Positions 27,901 to 40,122 of a stretch of DNA of 64,000 nucleotides are shown here, piece by piece. The notes beneath the pieces were generated by a model. That model did not search any database, was not told the DNA's origin, and saw only the letters and a program-made list of their open reading frames with translations. The first letter of the stretch is position 1. Each line of letters opens with the position of its first letter. Source of the DNA: Dicaeum eximium (taxonomy: Eukaryota; Chordata; Aves; Passeriformes; Dicaeidae); NCBI GenBank assembly GCA_013396995.1, contig VWZP01001727.1:690768-754767 (forward strand), written 5' to 3'. Position numbers and translations under genes: made by a program.

Positions 27901-30900
27901 CAGCAGTGCAAGCCCCACAGTACTTCAGGTTTTCTTGCCTTAAGAAGTTTAGAGGTAATTTCATGGGTAGAGGCACAAAAAAAGAGTTTGCATTTAAAAG
28001 GTTCAAGAAATGCTTTCCCAAGCCATTAATTCAGGTAATTTTTTGCCCCAGGTAATGCAGTTAAATTAATAGGGAAGGTAGGGATCTTTATACTTATTCC
28101 ACTCACTTCTTTAAAATTACATTTTGGAGGTGATAGGAGTATTCATAGCAACTTCCAACAGTCAAATTCCCTAACCCTCCCAGTAGTGACAGAGCCACTA
28201 GGCTAAAGGAAAGGGAAATGGGGATTGAGATGGAATTACAGCACCCTCTTCAACAATATCATATAGACAGGTAAGATCAAGGATAACATTAAAATGTTCT
28301 CTTGATTAAGTTGTTCTTTTATCATTTTCCTCACACCAAGGAATACTGCTGAATACCAACTATTGAGTATACACTGCAGGTTCTTGCAAGACAAAGAGAA
28401 AAATAATTCAGGAAAATATATTCTGGACACTGAGGCTTTCCACTGCAGCACATCCATTCTGAGGGAAAAAAAGTAGCTGATAAACTGGGTATTAGTGTGT
28501 GCTATCAGCCTGTAACTACCAGCTGATTTCAAGATTTTAAATGTGCCCATATAAATGATCACTGCCTTACCACTGAATTTCCCCTTTTTTTAAAATCACA
28601 TCCTTAAAACAGAAAAGTAATTTGATTCCACAAAGCAAACAACTCTCAATGGAAATAAACACTTAGGCTCTATTATTCTATGCTCCATTCATTAAAATTA
28701 GTTAATTACCTCTTTCCTTGCTTGCTTTGTTCAATTAACTCAATTTTCAGAATTTTATAGCCCTTTTGATATCTTTCCAATATGTGCTCTCTTTCCATTG
28801 CTGTTTTCTGATTTTGATCTAGTCTATCTTCTGCATCTCTAGCAAATAAACAAAACATAATAAAAAAATAAGAATTTTTAAAAAGAAAATAGATATCTGT
28901 TGTTCTTTAGTGCATACCATGTTCCAGAAATGCTAGACAAATATGCTATAACTCTCAAAACTAGGTTAGGAACACCCATAGTCTGCAGACTCCTCAGGAG
29001 TATGTCTGTAGTCTGGAGTGGTGTCTAAGACTTATCAACAGGCACCAGGTGTCACAACTGCCAAGGACCCAGAGAGCTGATTTTGTGTCATCAGCTCTGG
29101 TCATAGAAATCATATTTTCTCTGCCAAGAGGTGTGACTGGGAAAGAACATTAAAATATAAATTTATCGTAAGTATTTTTACTTTTTTTTGTGAAGACAGA
29201 CTACTGAAATATTAATTGAATATTCCATAACATGAGGTTGTAAGGCAAGTTGACAACCAGTTATGTCTTCCTGACACCTCTGAACAGCATTTACATCAGT
29301 TTTATTTGGTAATTTGCCTTGATTAATGTATTCATGAAGAAAGAATCCTTTATGTTCGTGTTCAGAAATATGCATGCTTGTTACAAGAGAATATATGAGG
29401 TCATGTAGCAAACAATCACCCTACCCAGTTGTAAGGGCACATTCCTATTCAGCACACATTAGAAACTGGTTTCTTTCACCAGTTTTTATTATTTTTCCTC
29501 AGATTCTTGAAGTACACTCAGCACAAATTAAACCACATCCCTCCTCCTATAAATGGCTCTGAAATGAAAGTCTCAGTACCAGACAGTACTGAGTACCCAC
29601 ACAGTACCAGAAATTATGTTGTCCCTAAAAAGAGACTGGACTAGCAGGAAGACAACAATAAAATATTGATTTAAAAGCACACATTACTTCAGAATTTTAT
29701 CTTGAGCTGAAACTTCTGCTTCCAAATTTACAATCTGTTCTTTCAACTTCGGAATGCTGATTAAATGTGTAGCTAAAGCGGCCTCAAGATAGGAAATCTG
29801 AAATACAAACATATTTGTGGTTTCATTGACATTTGCATAGATACAGGTGAGAAACAGAACAATCTGCTTACTGAATGACAGTGCTCTTAACTGTACTGCA
29901 AATTATGTTTGTTCATCTATACCACCTTAACTCCAATTTTCTGCTCATTTAACATTCCTTCCAGTTCCAGTGTCATATTCTGTCTAGCAAAATGATTTCT
30001 TTTTAGGTTGATCTTGTCTCTTGCTTGCCCCCAGTTTACATCCAAATATTTCTTTCTGTGCCAGGCAAACATTTTGTTTATCTATTTATTTGTACTGTTT
30101 TGGAAATAACATTTCTCAAATGAAAACCTCTAAACATAGCTATGTTTTATTAATATTATATATAGACCAAATAAAAGAACATAGTTGTCCTGAAACAAAC
30201 CTGTACAGACAAGTGTACACTAAATCAGTAATGATTTATTAGATACAATATTCCCTTCTAACTCATCTTCACTTTTTTCAAAATAGCAATATTAATCCAA
30301 CCTGACAGATCAGCTATTTTGATTTCTTAGACAATTGACTACTGTGCCATTATTATTCCCATTAATGTCTCAAAGACATTAATGTACAGTACTAAATGCA
30401 TTACTGAACTATTTTCTTTCATAGTGTATTTTTCATTCTGTGGCTTACTGTCTTTAAACTTTGGAAAGTAAGTAGATGGAATTAATAATTAATATAGTTG
30501 TTTTGCCCATGGAGAAATAGATTCCAAACTATTCTGTCCAAGATTAATATTGATTATTAAATATATACTAAATATTAAACTTACAAAGATTAAAATAAGA
30601 GAAAACCCAGCACATTCTGCTTGGAATTCTGAACTCAAGAATCATGGTCACTAGGTGTCCTGGGGTACACTAAAGATACATACTTTTGTTTTTGACTGCA
30701 TCAATTCAAGATTCATTGTTTCTACTCTGTTCTTCAGGTAGTGATTCTGAGAAGACAACGATGCATTTTGCTCATGAAGGGCATCCAACTTCTCCTGAAG
30801 TTGTTCATTTTCTTCTGCGGTTTTAGCCAAAGTTGTGGATACAGAGTAAGACTAGACATAAAAATAGGTTTGTTTATATATATATATATATATATACACT

Positions 30901-31877
30901 AAAATAAAAATAGATCATACAATCAAAACCAGTTTGGGTTGAAAGGGAATTTGAAAGGTCATTTACTCCAACCACCTCGCAATGAACAAGGACAACCTGA
31001 AGCAGACCAACTTGCTCAGAGCCCTGACCAACCTGACCTTGAATGCTTCCTTGGATGGAGGATCTACCGCGGCTCCGGGCAACCTGTTCCTGTGCTGCCC
31101 CACCCTCATGAGTAAAACACTTGTTACATCTTGCTACATCTAATCTAAATCAGTTGAATCGTTACCCCTTGTCCTATGGCAACAGGGCCTGCTAAAAACT
31201 TTGTCCCCATCTTTCTTACAAGCCTCAAGTAGTGAAAGGCGAGAGCAGAAACTTCCCCGAAGAAATGTACTCAAGTGAGACTGTGTAAGAGTGCTCACAT
31301 GACATCACTGTCCGAATCTACAGTGTCTGCTCCAAGCCCAGCAGCCGAAAATGTTCAAAAACAAAGCAAAGAATACAAAGCCAAAGTAATAAAAAGAAGC
31401 AATGAGGATAAATATTTACTTTGTATTTTCTTTGAAAATCCTGGCGAGATGTTCTACCAGAATTCTTCTTACAGCTGGAAAAGCCTTGACAGTCGTAATT
31501 CGGCTGCACAAAGTCCTCCAGAGGGACGTCTATGAGCTCGTCGAAGCAGTGGCTGTAATGTTCATTTGTACTAGTGTTTGGAGGGAGAGCAAAAAGTCAC
31601 TACTCCTTTTTTCTTTATTAGCTTGCTCATAAAGACTATTCAAACAAAAAGCAGAAAAGGAGCTAAGTGTAGTAATCCACCACACAGAATACGACAGAGT
31701 TAGGCTACAAGAGACAGGAGGTTCTCATTCCCAGACATGCTCATACCTGGAAAGCTCTTTCTCTATAGTTTGTAGGTTTTGTTCAGTTCTCCTCAGCTGA
31801 TTCTGTAATGACTGCACATTTGCAAGCAGGTCGTCGTCAGCATCACTTTTAGAGCAAGTCCACATACTGCATTCCAT
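12892..31877 (-). CDS. CCDC18: CCDC18, long coiled-coil protein; C-terminus truncated or frameshifted
   Basis: Minus-strand coding exons: 31877-31747, 31570-31420, 30851-30684, 29797-29688, 28838-28710, 27170-27074, 26355-26234, 25441-25132, 24945-24842, 24735-24575, 24043-23823, 22976-22866, 22254-22123, 21403-21269, 20665-20588, 19075-18959, 17658-17491, 17036-16894, 16429-16266, 15462-15249, 14700-14601, 13569-13453 and 13023-12878 (stop at 12894-12892). All donors are GT and all phases join. The first 22 exons give 1061 aa and the last adds 43. Nearly the whole product is Glu/Lys/Gln/Leu-rich heptad coiled coil. Landmarks matching mammalian CCDC18 include NLEAEVSAQDK, QRNEALLNVEEL, EEHEKI, HLEQHKEMEKQI, EKSELEIKECNKQ and KDELREKEFELLQ. 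Human CCDC18 is about 1450 aa, so about 340 residues are lacking. In the last exon an A10 run (minus strand) puts translation out of the conserved frame and into TAG. Start chosen at 31877 (MECSM), the match to the mammalian N-terminus; an in-frame ATG lies three codons upstream at 31886. Molecular role is poorly known; such proteins are often centrosomal or satellite scaffolds (inference). Confidence 0.9.
16590..16840 (-). mobile_element. Possible old LINE (CR1/L3-like) 3' ORF fragment in a CCDC18 intron
   Basis: The minus-strand frame contains VFWNSFPMELMHVLATYLALRQHF. Its WNS-P-E--spacer-F pattern recalls the C-terminal end of CR1/L2/L3-type reverse transcriptase ORFs (typically WNSLP-E-V-V-A followed by FK--LD). 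No flanking 3' repeat is visible and the match is short, so this is a tentative call from recalled motif shape only. Confidence 0.35.
19748..19805. repeat. Two-copy tandem duplication, about 29 bp
   Basis: The segment holding CATTTG, then TCAATGCTAGGATT, then CTCA occurs twice in a row with a few substitutions. It is intronic in CCDC18 and has no visible function. Confidence 0.6.
21083..21099. repeat. (TAG)n microsatellite
   Basis: A short run of about five TAG trinucleotides in a CCDC18 intron. Confidence 0.7.
23091..23200. repeat. 29-bp tandem repeat, about 3.5 copies
   Basis: Copies start at 23091, 23120 and 23149, each beginning AATGAACTGTTTGTT, followed by a degenerate partial copy from about 23177 (AATGAACTGATTTTGTT). 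The repeat lies in the intron between CCDC18 exons 11 and 12. It is a local minisatellite. Confidence 0.8.
25800..26090. other. GC-rich insert of unknown origin in a CCDC18 intron
   Basis: About 290 bases with clearly higher GC content sit between CCDC18 exons 7 and 8, in otherwise AT-rich intron DNA. Several overlapping open frames exist because stops are rare in GC-rich DNA, but none resembles a known protein. The sharp composition change suggests a retroelement or LTR piece, or a biased gene-conversion patch. I cannot name a family. Confidence 0.4.
30874..30896. repeat. (TA)n microsatellite
   Basis: About eleven TA dinucleotides in a row, just upstream of CCDC18 exon 3 in the transcript direction, about 20 bp from its splice acceptor at 30852. 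Length variation here could be polymorphic. Confidence 0.9.
30912..31262 (-). mobile_element. CR1 LINE 3'-end fragment
   Basis: Read on the plus strand, the stretch shows the antisense CR1 3' end: GGGTTGAAAGGGAATTTGAA, then AAAGGTCATTTACTCCAACC, then GCTCAGAGCCC, CCAACCTGACCTTGAATG, GGGCAACCTGTTCC, ACCCCTTGTCCTATGGCAAC and CCCCATCTTTCTTACAAGCC. The low-coordinate edge (ATCATACAATCAAAAC) matches the inverted ATTCTATGAT 3' terminus, so the element lies on the minus strand with its 3' end near 30912. It is 5'-truncated, as is usual for CR1, and sits in the intron between CCDC18 exons 2 and 3. Several mismatches suggest an old copy. Confidence 0.9.
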
Positions 31878-31893
31878 TGGTAACATGTATAAG

Positions 31894-32426
31894 GCTAAAG
31901 TAATATTTAATATTAAAACATTGTTAAATGGGCATGAAAACTATTTGCAAGAATAAAAAAGGAAAGGAGAAAAAATACAATAAAGAAAAAACTAAATTTC
32001 TAAAACTAAATTTCTTTTTATCTCACTAGATAAAAGTAACGAATTGTCTCTTTTGTGAGGAGTTCTGTATGCACTCATGAAGTACAAAAAGCTTCGTGAC
32101 TTGCCATATATGAAAACTGGAAAAACCTGCTATGGATTATTTGCCAAAAATCTGTCACACAGCGCATCTCAGAGATCTGGCAGTGCCGTGCACCTGGCGG
32201 GGAGCCCGAGACGCGAACGGCGCACACGCGAATGCGCAAAACTTGCCTCGCCGCCCGTGACCAGCGCAACGAGAGACGACAGCGAACCGGCCCCGGGCGG
32301 ACGGGCAGCACCAGAGCCAGGGCGGGGAGCGCCGCAGGACCCCGAGCCAGGGTCGGGCTGGCGGAGAGCTGCGGCACGGGGCGCTGGCGGTTGTCCCTCG
32401 GCTCCNCGCTCCGAGGCGGTGCCGCG
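31894..32426. promoter_or_regulatory. Shared CpG-island promoter of CCDC18 (minus) and TMED5 (plus)
   Basis: The two start codons lie head to head 550 bases apart, and the DNA from about 32160 to 32900 is very CpG-rich. An NRF1-like arrangement, GCGCA with TGCGC, occurs at 32220-32238, along with G/C boxes. There is no TATA box. For CCDC18 a likely noncoding first exon ends at 32194 (CCAG|GTGCAC on the minus strand) and splices to an acceptor at 31895 (ctttag), eight bases before the first ATG. The TMED5 leader includes the ambiguous base at 32406. Housekeeping-type bidirectional expression is inferred. Confidence 0.7.
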
Positions 32427-35400
32427 ATGGGGCCGCGGCTGCTGCTGGTGCCGCTCGGGTGCCTCGCGCTGCTGCTGCCGCCGCCCGGCGCCGCCGAGTT
32501 CAGCCCCTCCCTGGACAGCGACTTCACGTTCACGCTGCCCGCCGGCCGCAAGGAGTGCTTCTACCAGCCCATGCGCAAGGAGGCCTCGCTAGAGCTCGAG
32601 TACCAGGTCGGGCCGGGCGGGAGGGGGCGTCTCCCCGCGGGGTGTCCGAGCGGAGCCGGGGTCCCGCATCCCGCCGTGACGGCGGCGCTGCCGTGTGCCC
32701 GTGCCCCTGTAGATCGGCTCCGGCCGGCCCTGCTGCCGGCAGCTCGGTCCTGCCTTCCTGAGGCCGCAGCCTCGGCCCCGGGGGGCAGTGCCTGCCGAGG
32801 GACGCGGTGCCCTGCCCCGAGCAGCGCCCGCGGGGCTCCGCCGGCCTGGCCCGGGCGCGGGCAGCCCAGCTCTGCCCGGAGCCTTGCCGGCCTCGGCAGC
32901 GCCCGCGAAGCCACGCTGGAATTGTACACTGTTAGAAGTTCTGCCTTCCGGAGTTAAAAATTAACTTGCCGGCCTTTTCAATTATTCTAATACGTTCTTT
33001 TGGTGGTTTGGGGGAATTTTTTTTGTTTCTACTTTAGAAGCGCTCAAGTCGCCATTCTTTAAGAGGGCAGAAGGTAGGAATTTCACAGTTGTGACCTTGT
33101 GTGGTAGCTCTAAAGAGTAAGGAACCTTGTGCTGATGCACAGGGCCCGTACTTGCCTATCTTTGTGCTGATATTAAACACCTCTCATCTCAATGACGAAA
33201 GCTTTCCAGAAACAACAATTTTTCAGACTATCGTTAAGATGTCCTTCTTGAGAAGAGTCGAGTTTCCCAGAGATGTCTGGGGTAGATCTCAATCTCAGAG
33301 CTTTTTCCCCCCTTACAGCAATGACGTTTTTCCCAGTAAAATAGGTACAGTGGGGAGGCTGCACTGAATATTCTCCCACCCCATTACTGTGCCTAGAAGT
33401 GGGCCAGGATCTGTCTCTCTTCCCCTCCATCTATTTTTCCCCTCTGTTTGCCAGCTGAAAGACAAAGATAAAATTCATGGTTTTTCTAATTTCTAATACT
33501 GTTACATGCCAAACTGAACAAGAATGAAAAAGAGCTGTTCAAGCTTTGTTTAGAGTCCTGTCTAAGCCAAACAGAAGTTTATTTTGCACAGAATAGGATT
33601 TTAGTTTCATCATAAGGTAAATAAAGGCATTATTTTAGAAAGGTCTAGCGTGTATAACATTATATACATACCTTATTTCTACTCAGGCATAAATTTCTTA
33701 GGACTACTGTTAACAGTAATGATTTGGTTTCCTATTTGAGTGTGTAGAAAAGGAGCTCTGTATACTACTGCAAATAGATTTATTTTGTACTTAATTATGT
33801 TAGTGGCTAAAGCATATGAATATTTAACATAGGATGCAGGTAATTTTCCAAAGACATAAGGTAAACACTATGCTAATACAAAGGTCCTTTTCTGGGTGTT
33901 TAGACTGGAGCATAGTCCTAAAGATACATTACTATGTATGGTTTTTAATTTGATCAGCTATTACCTAGTAATTTTCTTTGTCCTTTATACTTTTTTTTTT
34001 TTTTAAAGTCTTAAGTGTCAATTTGAGTCAGTGTAAACTTTGCCCTCCTTTTCAGCAGGAGCAGTCTGCTATACTCAAAAAGCTCACTGCAAAACAAGCA
34101 AACAAAAAATTCCCCCTAGCATGGATTTAAGTAATGTCATAAAAATGATCCCTCTCTGCCCCCTCATGCAGTTACTACCTTCCCTATAAAGAATTTCTAC
34201 AACTCAGTAGGTGTGGTGATGCAGCTGTGTCTGTGTTACACAGTTAAAGCAGCACAGTTTTGTAAGGCTGTAGACACTCCCTGAGAACTTAAGATAAATG
34301 CCTTAAATCCCTTCTTCCTTTGGGAGAAGAGAATGCCCTGGCAGAATTTAGACCTTAAATGTGCATCAGAAGGTAAGAAGGTCTCGTGGTACAGCTTTGA
34401 CTGGCACAAGAGGTTTGGTCCTGTCTCCAACACTGTTAACTCACCCAACAGAGAGATCTTAGGGGTGAAAGCACATAGTCTACAAATATGTGTAACATGT
34501 ATAAACAGAAAAGTGACTTGTTAGAACATTTCTACCACTGAAATGGGAGTAGTGCAGGTACTTACCAATCAGTGACATCAGCCACAGAAATGCCAGATTT
34601 AGCCATCTCTTGTTGGTATTTTTACAGGTTGTCTAACCCTGCCTGTTGATAAAACAGCATGCATTCTTAGAAGTAATTAGGGAACTTCTCAAAATAAGCC
34701 CAGCCTAGCAGCTTTAGATTACATTTAGTTTAAGATTCTGAGATTGCTAAAATGCTTTTAGGTTGAGCTGTTTTTTCATCTCTTTCCAGTTAATTTGGTG
34801 TCAGCTCACCCAGTCAGATTAATCTTTCTGATTCTTTATTTGTGTGTTTCCTTACCTAAAAACATTTGCCTTCCCTAAAACGTTGCTGTCAGCAATGCAA
34901 ACAGGAATTCAGCTGGTTGCAGGTTGGTTATCTTTGTTTCACAGGTTCTGGATGGAGCAGGATTAGATGTTGATTTTCATCTGCTGTCTCCAAAAGGTGA
35001 AACTCTAGTTTTTGATGAAAGAAAATCAGATGGAGTTCACACGTAAGTTTAAAATCTTCAAACTCAGAAGTGTTACATAAAGAACTTTTCTAGTTTCTTT
35101 AGCCAATATAACTAAAATGAAGGTTGAGTACTTTTTATTCCTTAGTATTACAAAAGACTTTCTTTTTCTAAACACTGAATGCTTTTTACATGAATTGTAC
35201 CATGAAGTGAAGGGTATTTTTGTTTTACTGATAGCTGTTCATGTTCAGTGCATAAAAAAAACTGTTATGGAGTTGAAAAAGGTCTCTATATCTAATATCA
35301 AAAGAGTGTGTGAGTCATACAAATAAGAAGCTAAGAAGTCCCCAATTTTTCAGTCCTTTTGTCAAAATACATAATATTTGCTGTAATTTTACAATACAGC

Positions 35401-38400
35401 ATAAGAATTCCACTTATTGTGTATTTTTTTGTAATGATTAGCAATGATTCAAAATCCCCAAAAAGATATGAAGGGAAGCTGCTCTCTTCCTAATTTTGAG
35501 CCTTTGGAGTCAGTGGGGTGGTTTTGCTGTGACTGTAATCTGTAAGGTGTCTTTGGAGTTCTTATTTTTATACAAAAAGAAGATTTGGTTATTTCTAAGT
35601 GCATGATTGCCAGTCTTAAAGGGAAGGGTATGCTGACAAAAACTGACTTTTTGAGAACCAGCACAGAAAGTGTAGTTAATGATGTTTTGCTTATATACAC
35701 AGTGTGGAAACAGAAGAGGGGGATTACATGTTCTGCTTTGACAACACATTCAGTACCATTTCTGAAAAGGTGATTTTCTTTGAATTGATCCTGGACAATA
35801 TGGGAGAAGATGGTCAAGATGAGGAAGATTGGAAGAAGTACGTTACAGGCACGGATCTCCTGGACATGAAGTTGGAAGATATTCTGGTTAGTATTGGATC
35901 TTTCATTCTATCCAATGTAAGAGCATTTGGGAGAAAACTCAACGTCATGTAGCCATTCTGCCTTGGTCTATTGTGTCATCCTGGAATGTATTCCAGGTCC
36001 ATGTATTGCTTTTACTAGTACAGGAAGTCTAGCACCATGGATCTCTTGTTTACACACAGAAACTTGGAGATCTTTTCAGAATAGGCCCTTCATCAGCAAG
36101 AAGAAACTGCCTAGCCCTCAGTCTCTTGGTTTCCAGTTCAGCTTCCTTTCTTCCTACTGCTAAAATGGGATATTCTTCCCTAGCAACAACTAAATGAATA
36201 CTTGAGCATTAAAGTTTTATTTAGTCCCAATGATGTAGTTGGAATTACTGCATAATTTTTATCAATGTTTAAAGATAAAGTATTGTGTTAGCCTCTTCAT
36301 CACATCTTTGGAGGAGTATGGATTACTGTTTCTATCTTCAGTAAATTAGATATTACTCTATTAGGGTTTTTGCCCCCAAATTTTATTACATCTTTTCAAA
36401 CTAATAAACAGAATGAGAGTTAATTTGCATAAACTACAGGTTCATCTTTGCAGACATTGAGTGGTTATGTTTGCTTAAACTGTATGCTGAGCCTGTTTGA
36501 TGTAGGAGTCAGACTACTGCTGAGTCAAAGCTCTTATTCCATTTATGATCATTCAATAATGAAATTACTGTAGAAGCAGAGGATTGCTTGGTGCTCCAGT
36601 AAATGCTTGGTAGGATGCAGTAAGCTCTTGTTTGTTTGATCATAGCTACAGACAATAGGTATCTTTAAAAAAATGACCCAAAACCTCAGCATCTGCACAC
36701 ACTTACTGAATACATCATGTAGAAAATTAGTGTATTATTTATTGCCATAAGCACAATGCAGATTTTTAAATAACAAAACAAACAGTGCTTAAAATATTTA
36801 TAGGTGTATGCTACACTTTTAATTAATAATAAAACCAAATACACAATCTGAAAATCTGACCAGATCTTTAAAATTGGCAATCAAGACACTTAGAAAAAAG
36901 CAAAATTTATATGTGAAGTTGTGAAGAAAATCCTACTCACACTAATCACAAAAAATATTTAAATGGATTTGATAGATGGTTGTTTACATACTGGTATCTC
37001 TTCCAAAAGAAAAATAAATGCAGAACTTATATTTGAGAGTCTTGAAAATCTTATAAAGTAGGTAATTTTTGTGAAGTTAAGATTAGTATTTGATCCCACT
37101 GTTTACTTACCCAAGTATTACTTTCCCTTCAAGCTCTATGAGGACTAACGTAAGCACTTAGTAGTTTAATTCCTTAATGAGAACACATTTTCTAAGAAAA
37201 ACAGGGAATTATGTCTGATGTTTAAAGCTCTTGTGTGGTGTTCATTTTCCTTATTGTGTAACAATGAACTTTATCATCATAAAATTATTTGGCTCCCCAG
37301 AATAGCTGTTTTGAAATACTCTTGGTAAATATGAAACAGAGAAAATGTTACTGCTGGGTTTAGCCTTGTGGTTTTGGGGGTTTCAAAAAAATTATTACCC
37401 TCCTCTCACTGCAAATGTTACTCTTCTCACTAAAAGTTACTTAAGGATCCATAATTGTATCAAGAACATAATTGAGCACTGCATGAGATCAGCTTTTATA
37501 TTGTCAGTATCTATTACCTGGTGGATGAAACTTCAACATAAGACCAGATGTTTACTTAGTAAGTGCAGAATAAAGTGTCAGTCTTGAGCCGCTGTTGTCA
37601 TGTCTGGAGCATTCATGTACTTCCTCTAGTTCCAGTGTCACACTCTATGTCCTTTCTAGGACCTCCAGTTGTCCTATTCAAGATTTATTGTCAAAATTCT
37701 GATTTTGTATCAAGGCTGAAGCAGCAGTTTATAGTCACTACAGTGGAAACACCAGAAGCAGACATGAATGTAACATTACTGTAGTTTTATTTTCCTACAG
37801 ATATAGCCTTGATGGTAGTTTCAATTTAAAAACTCCTTAATTTTATTATGCAGCAGAAAAAATTCTACATTTGCTTGCCACTACATAATTTGTTTTGAGA
37901 CTAGTTCTACAGATTCACTACTTTTTATTGGTCCAAATGGTTTGCTTTCTCTCTTACCTCCCTACCTATAAAAGAGAAAAAACAAAGTTACTATAGAACA
38001 CTAATGCTACATTAATTAGGTCTTTTTAGATGATACACAATAAACAGGCTAGACAAATTAATGAAAACTGTGATATGTATATTTTAAAATGAAATAAACT
38101 CTTCACTTGTCAAGAAATTAAATTACAGGTGGTATTACAGTGTTTTGTATGTGTTGCAAGCACACACACTTAATGCAGGTGGGGTTTTTTCCTAAAAATA
38201 CTCTTTTGTTACTTACCAGGAATCCATCAACAGTGTCAAAGCCAGATTAAGCAAAAGTGTCCAGATTCAGACCCTGCTCAGAGCATTTGAGGCTCGTGAC
38301 CGAAACATACAAGAAAGCAACTTCGACAGAGTGAATTTCTGGTCCATGGTCAACTTGGGAGTAATGGTGGTGGTATCAGCTGTTCAGGTTTACATGTTGA

Positions 38401-38438
38401 AAAGTCTCTTTGAAGATAAGAGGAAAAGTAGAACTTAA
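32427..38438 (+). CDS. TMED5: TMED5, p24-family transmembrane cargo receptor, complete
   Basis: Exons 32427-32606, 34945-35042, 35703-35886 and 38220-38438 give 681 nt, 226 aa plus TAA; human TMED5 is 229 aa. Residues 1-23 are a Leu/Pro-rich signal peptide ending GAA. The luminal GOLD domain follows, with SLDSDFTFTLPAG and the paired cysteines C44 (KECFY) and C104 (MFCFDN) that form the family disulfide. A membrane-proximal coiled-coil region (LEDILESINSVKARLSK) precedes the membrane segment at about 195-214 (WSMVNLGVMVVVSAVQVYML). The short cytosolic tail, LKSLFEDKRKSRT, carries an aromatic and basic residues for COPII/COPI coats. p24-gamma proteins move cargo such as GPI-anchored proteins and Wnt ligands between ER and Golgi (family knowledge). 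An in-frame ATG at 32232 with no intervening stop was not used, because it would bury the signal peptide. Intron 3 has a GTTAGT donor. Confidence 0.97.
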
Positions 38439-39821
38439 TATTCATTAATGTTCATATTATGATCATAACAATATAACAGGTATGGGGGAGAAGGGGAGCT
38501 GCAGTAAAGAAAATAAAGACCTTTCAGATTCTTTTGTACAGACAGTAAAAATCAGGTTTTCAATTCATGTTGGGCTTTTTGAATGTCATAGTGCTGGTCT
38601 TGTTTGTGTTTGGGGGTTTTCTGATTTTTTTTGTGGTGGTTTGTTGGGTTTTCTTAAAAACATTAACATAATGCCTCTTCCCAAGCTCTCCCATGTTTCC
38701 AAATGCTACTAACTGTTTTTTTGTACTTGTAGGATTTGTTAATGATTGTTAATGCCTGTGTTATGCATAGCACACTTGGTGCATATGCAAAGTAATGTTA
38801 ATGTATCTGTCATTTTCTTCATTTTCACATAGAAGTTTAAGTAGTAACTTAGACATTGGTTTAGTTGCTGTTAAATACTGACTGAATTTACATGTGCCTA
38901 AGTTTACAAGATTGGTAGTTATTGTAATTTTTCTTCAAAGTTACATGTTTTTTTAAAATCTTCTGTTTTTGTTCTTTGGCATCATGGAGAAACACTGGGC
39001 TAACTATGTAAGAACATGAGATCGCTCTTTGTAACAGATGAATAATATCAGCACTTTAAAAAAAGCACCATCAATGTGAAATTGAGCCAGTCTTGAAAAA
39101 AAATAGTAGAAAATAGGTACAATCCTTGTTCATAAATCCTTCTGTCCCATAGTTGCAAAATCCTGTTTTCCTTTTTGGCTGTTACATGAGACAAGTGACT
39201 ACATTGTATACAAACAAATACAGGCACACTTTGAAGTATGATTTGCAAATTCTTAGTTATTGTGACTTCATGTAATAGATAATTATTTAAAAAATAATTT
39301 ATAATGGTTTTCCTTTTAATAAAAGCAGGGGGTGTCATGGTATACCAAAACAAATATTGATTGTTGTAGTCTCGAAATCCCTCTTCTTTTCCACTTTATT
39401 CCAACTCTGACTAATGTAACAGTCAGGTGACTTACATAGGCATAGAAAACCAAAGCTGTTCACTTAAACTTTCCCTTTGTGCTCTCTTCATATAACCTGT
39501 GTTTCTGTACCTAGCTGTTCATCTGAATAAGGCACAAATCACAGGAGCAGTAAGTACAGGCCTCAAGTTTTATGATCATGTGTATGTAGTATCACTATCA
39601 CTAAGGCAAAGCTAATACCAAATCAGAAATTTGTAGTATCTGGATAAGTGGCTTTTAACACGGTAGTGAGGGTATAGTTTTTCCAAAACCCCTGGTGTGT
39701 GAGAATTAACTTTTTTTTAGTAGTTTCAATTTAGTAATTTTTACCATGTGCCAAGTCATTGCAATTTCTTGTATAAATGTGTTAACTGTATTTCATCATA
39801 AGAGATTCTTTAAAAACTTCA

Positions 39822-39852
39822 TTAAAAACACTTCTTTTAAAAGTGTTTTTAA
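39822..39852 (+). other. Perfect 12-bp hairpin in the TMED5 3' UTR
   Basis: TTAAAAACACTT at 39822-39833 is the exact reverse complement of AAGTGTTTTTAA at 39841-39852, with a 7-base loop between them. It is AT-rich and too short for a typical microRNA precursor, and its role is unknown. Confidence 0.7.
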
Positions 39853-40102
39853 AAAAGTGTATGTAGTAGTGTTGTGCCTGTTGTGGGGTCATCTGTATGA
39901 ATGGCAGAGTTGCAACTTTGAGACTTTCTATGATTAAATAGTGTTTTACGAATAAAAACAGGGTCAATAGGTGCATTGAAGAAATACATTGTTCAAATGA
40001 AATAGATGCGAGCAAGGGCTACAGAACATAGAAACAGCACTTCAGCTTCAACTTCAGAGAAGAGGACCTAGCAATAATATTTTGAATAGTTTTTATAAGC
40101 AA

Positions 40103-40122
40103 AATTATTATTATTATTATTA
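40103..40122. repeat. (ATT)n microsatellite
   Basis: About six ATT trinucleotides in a row in the TMED5 3' UTR. Confidence 0.8.

Noticed and set aside
32561..32957. Long open frames on both strands over TMED5 exon 1 and intron 1
   Set aside because: They are by-products of the GC-rich island; the TMED5 exon ends at 32606 with a GT donor and matches family proteins.
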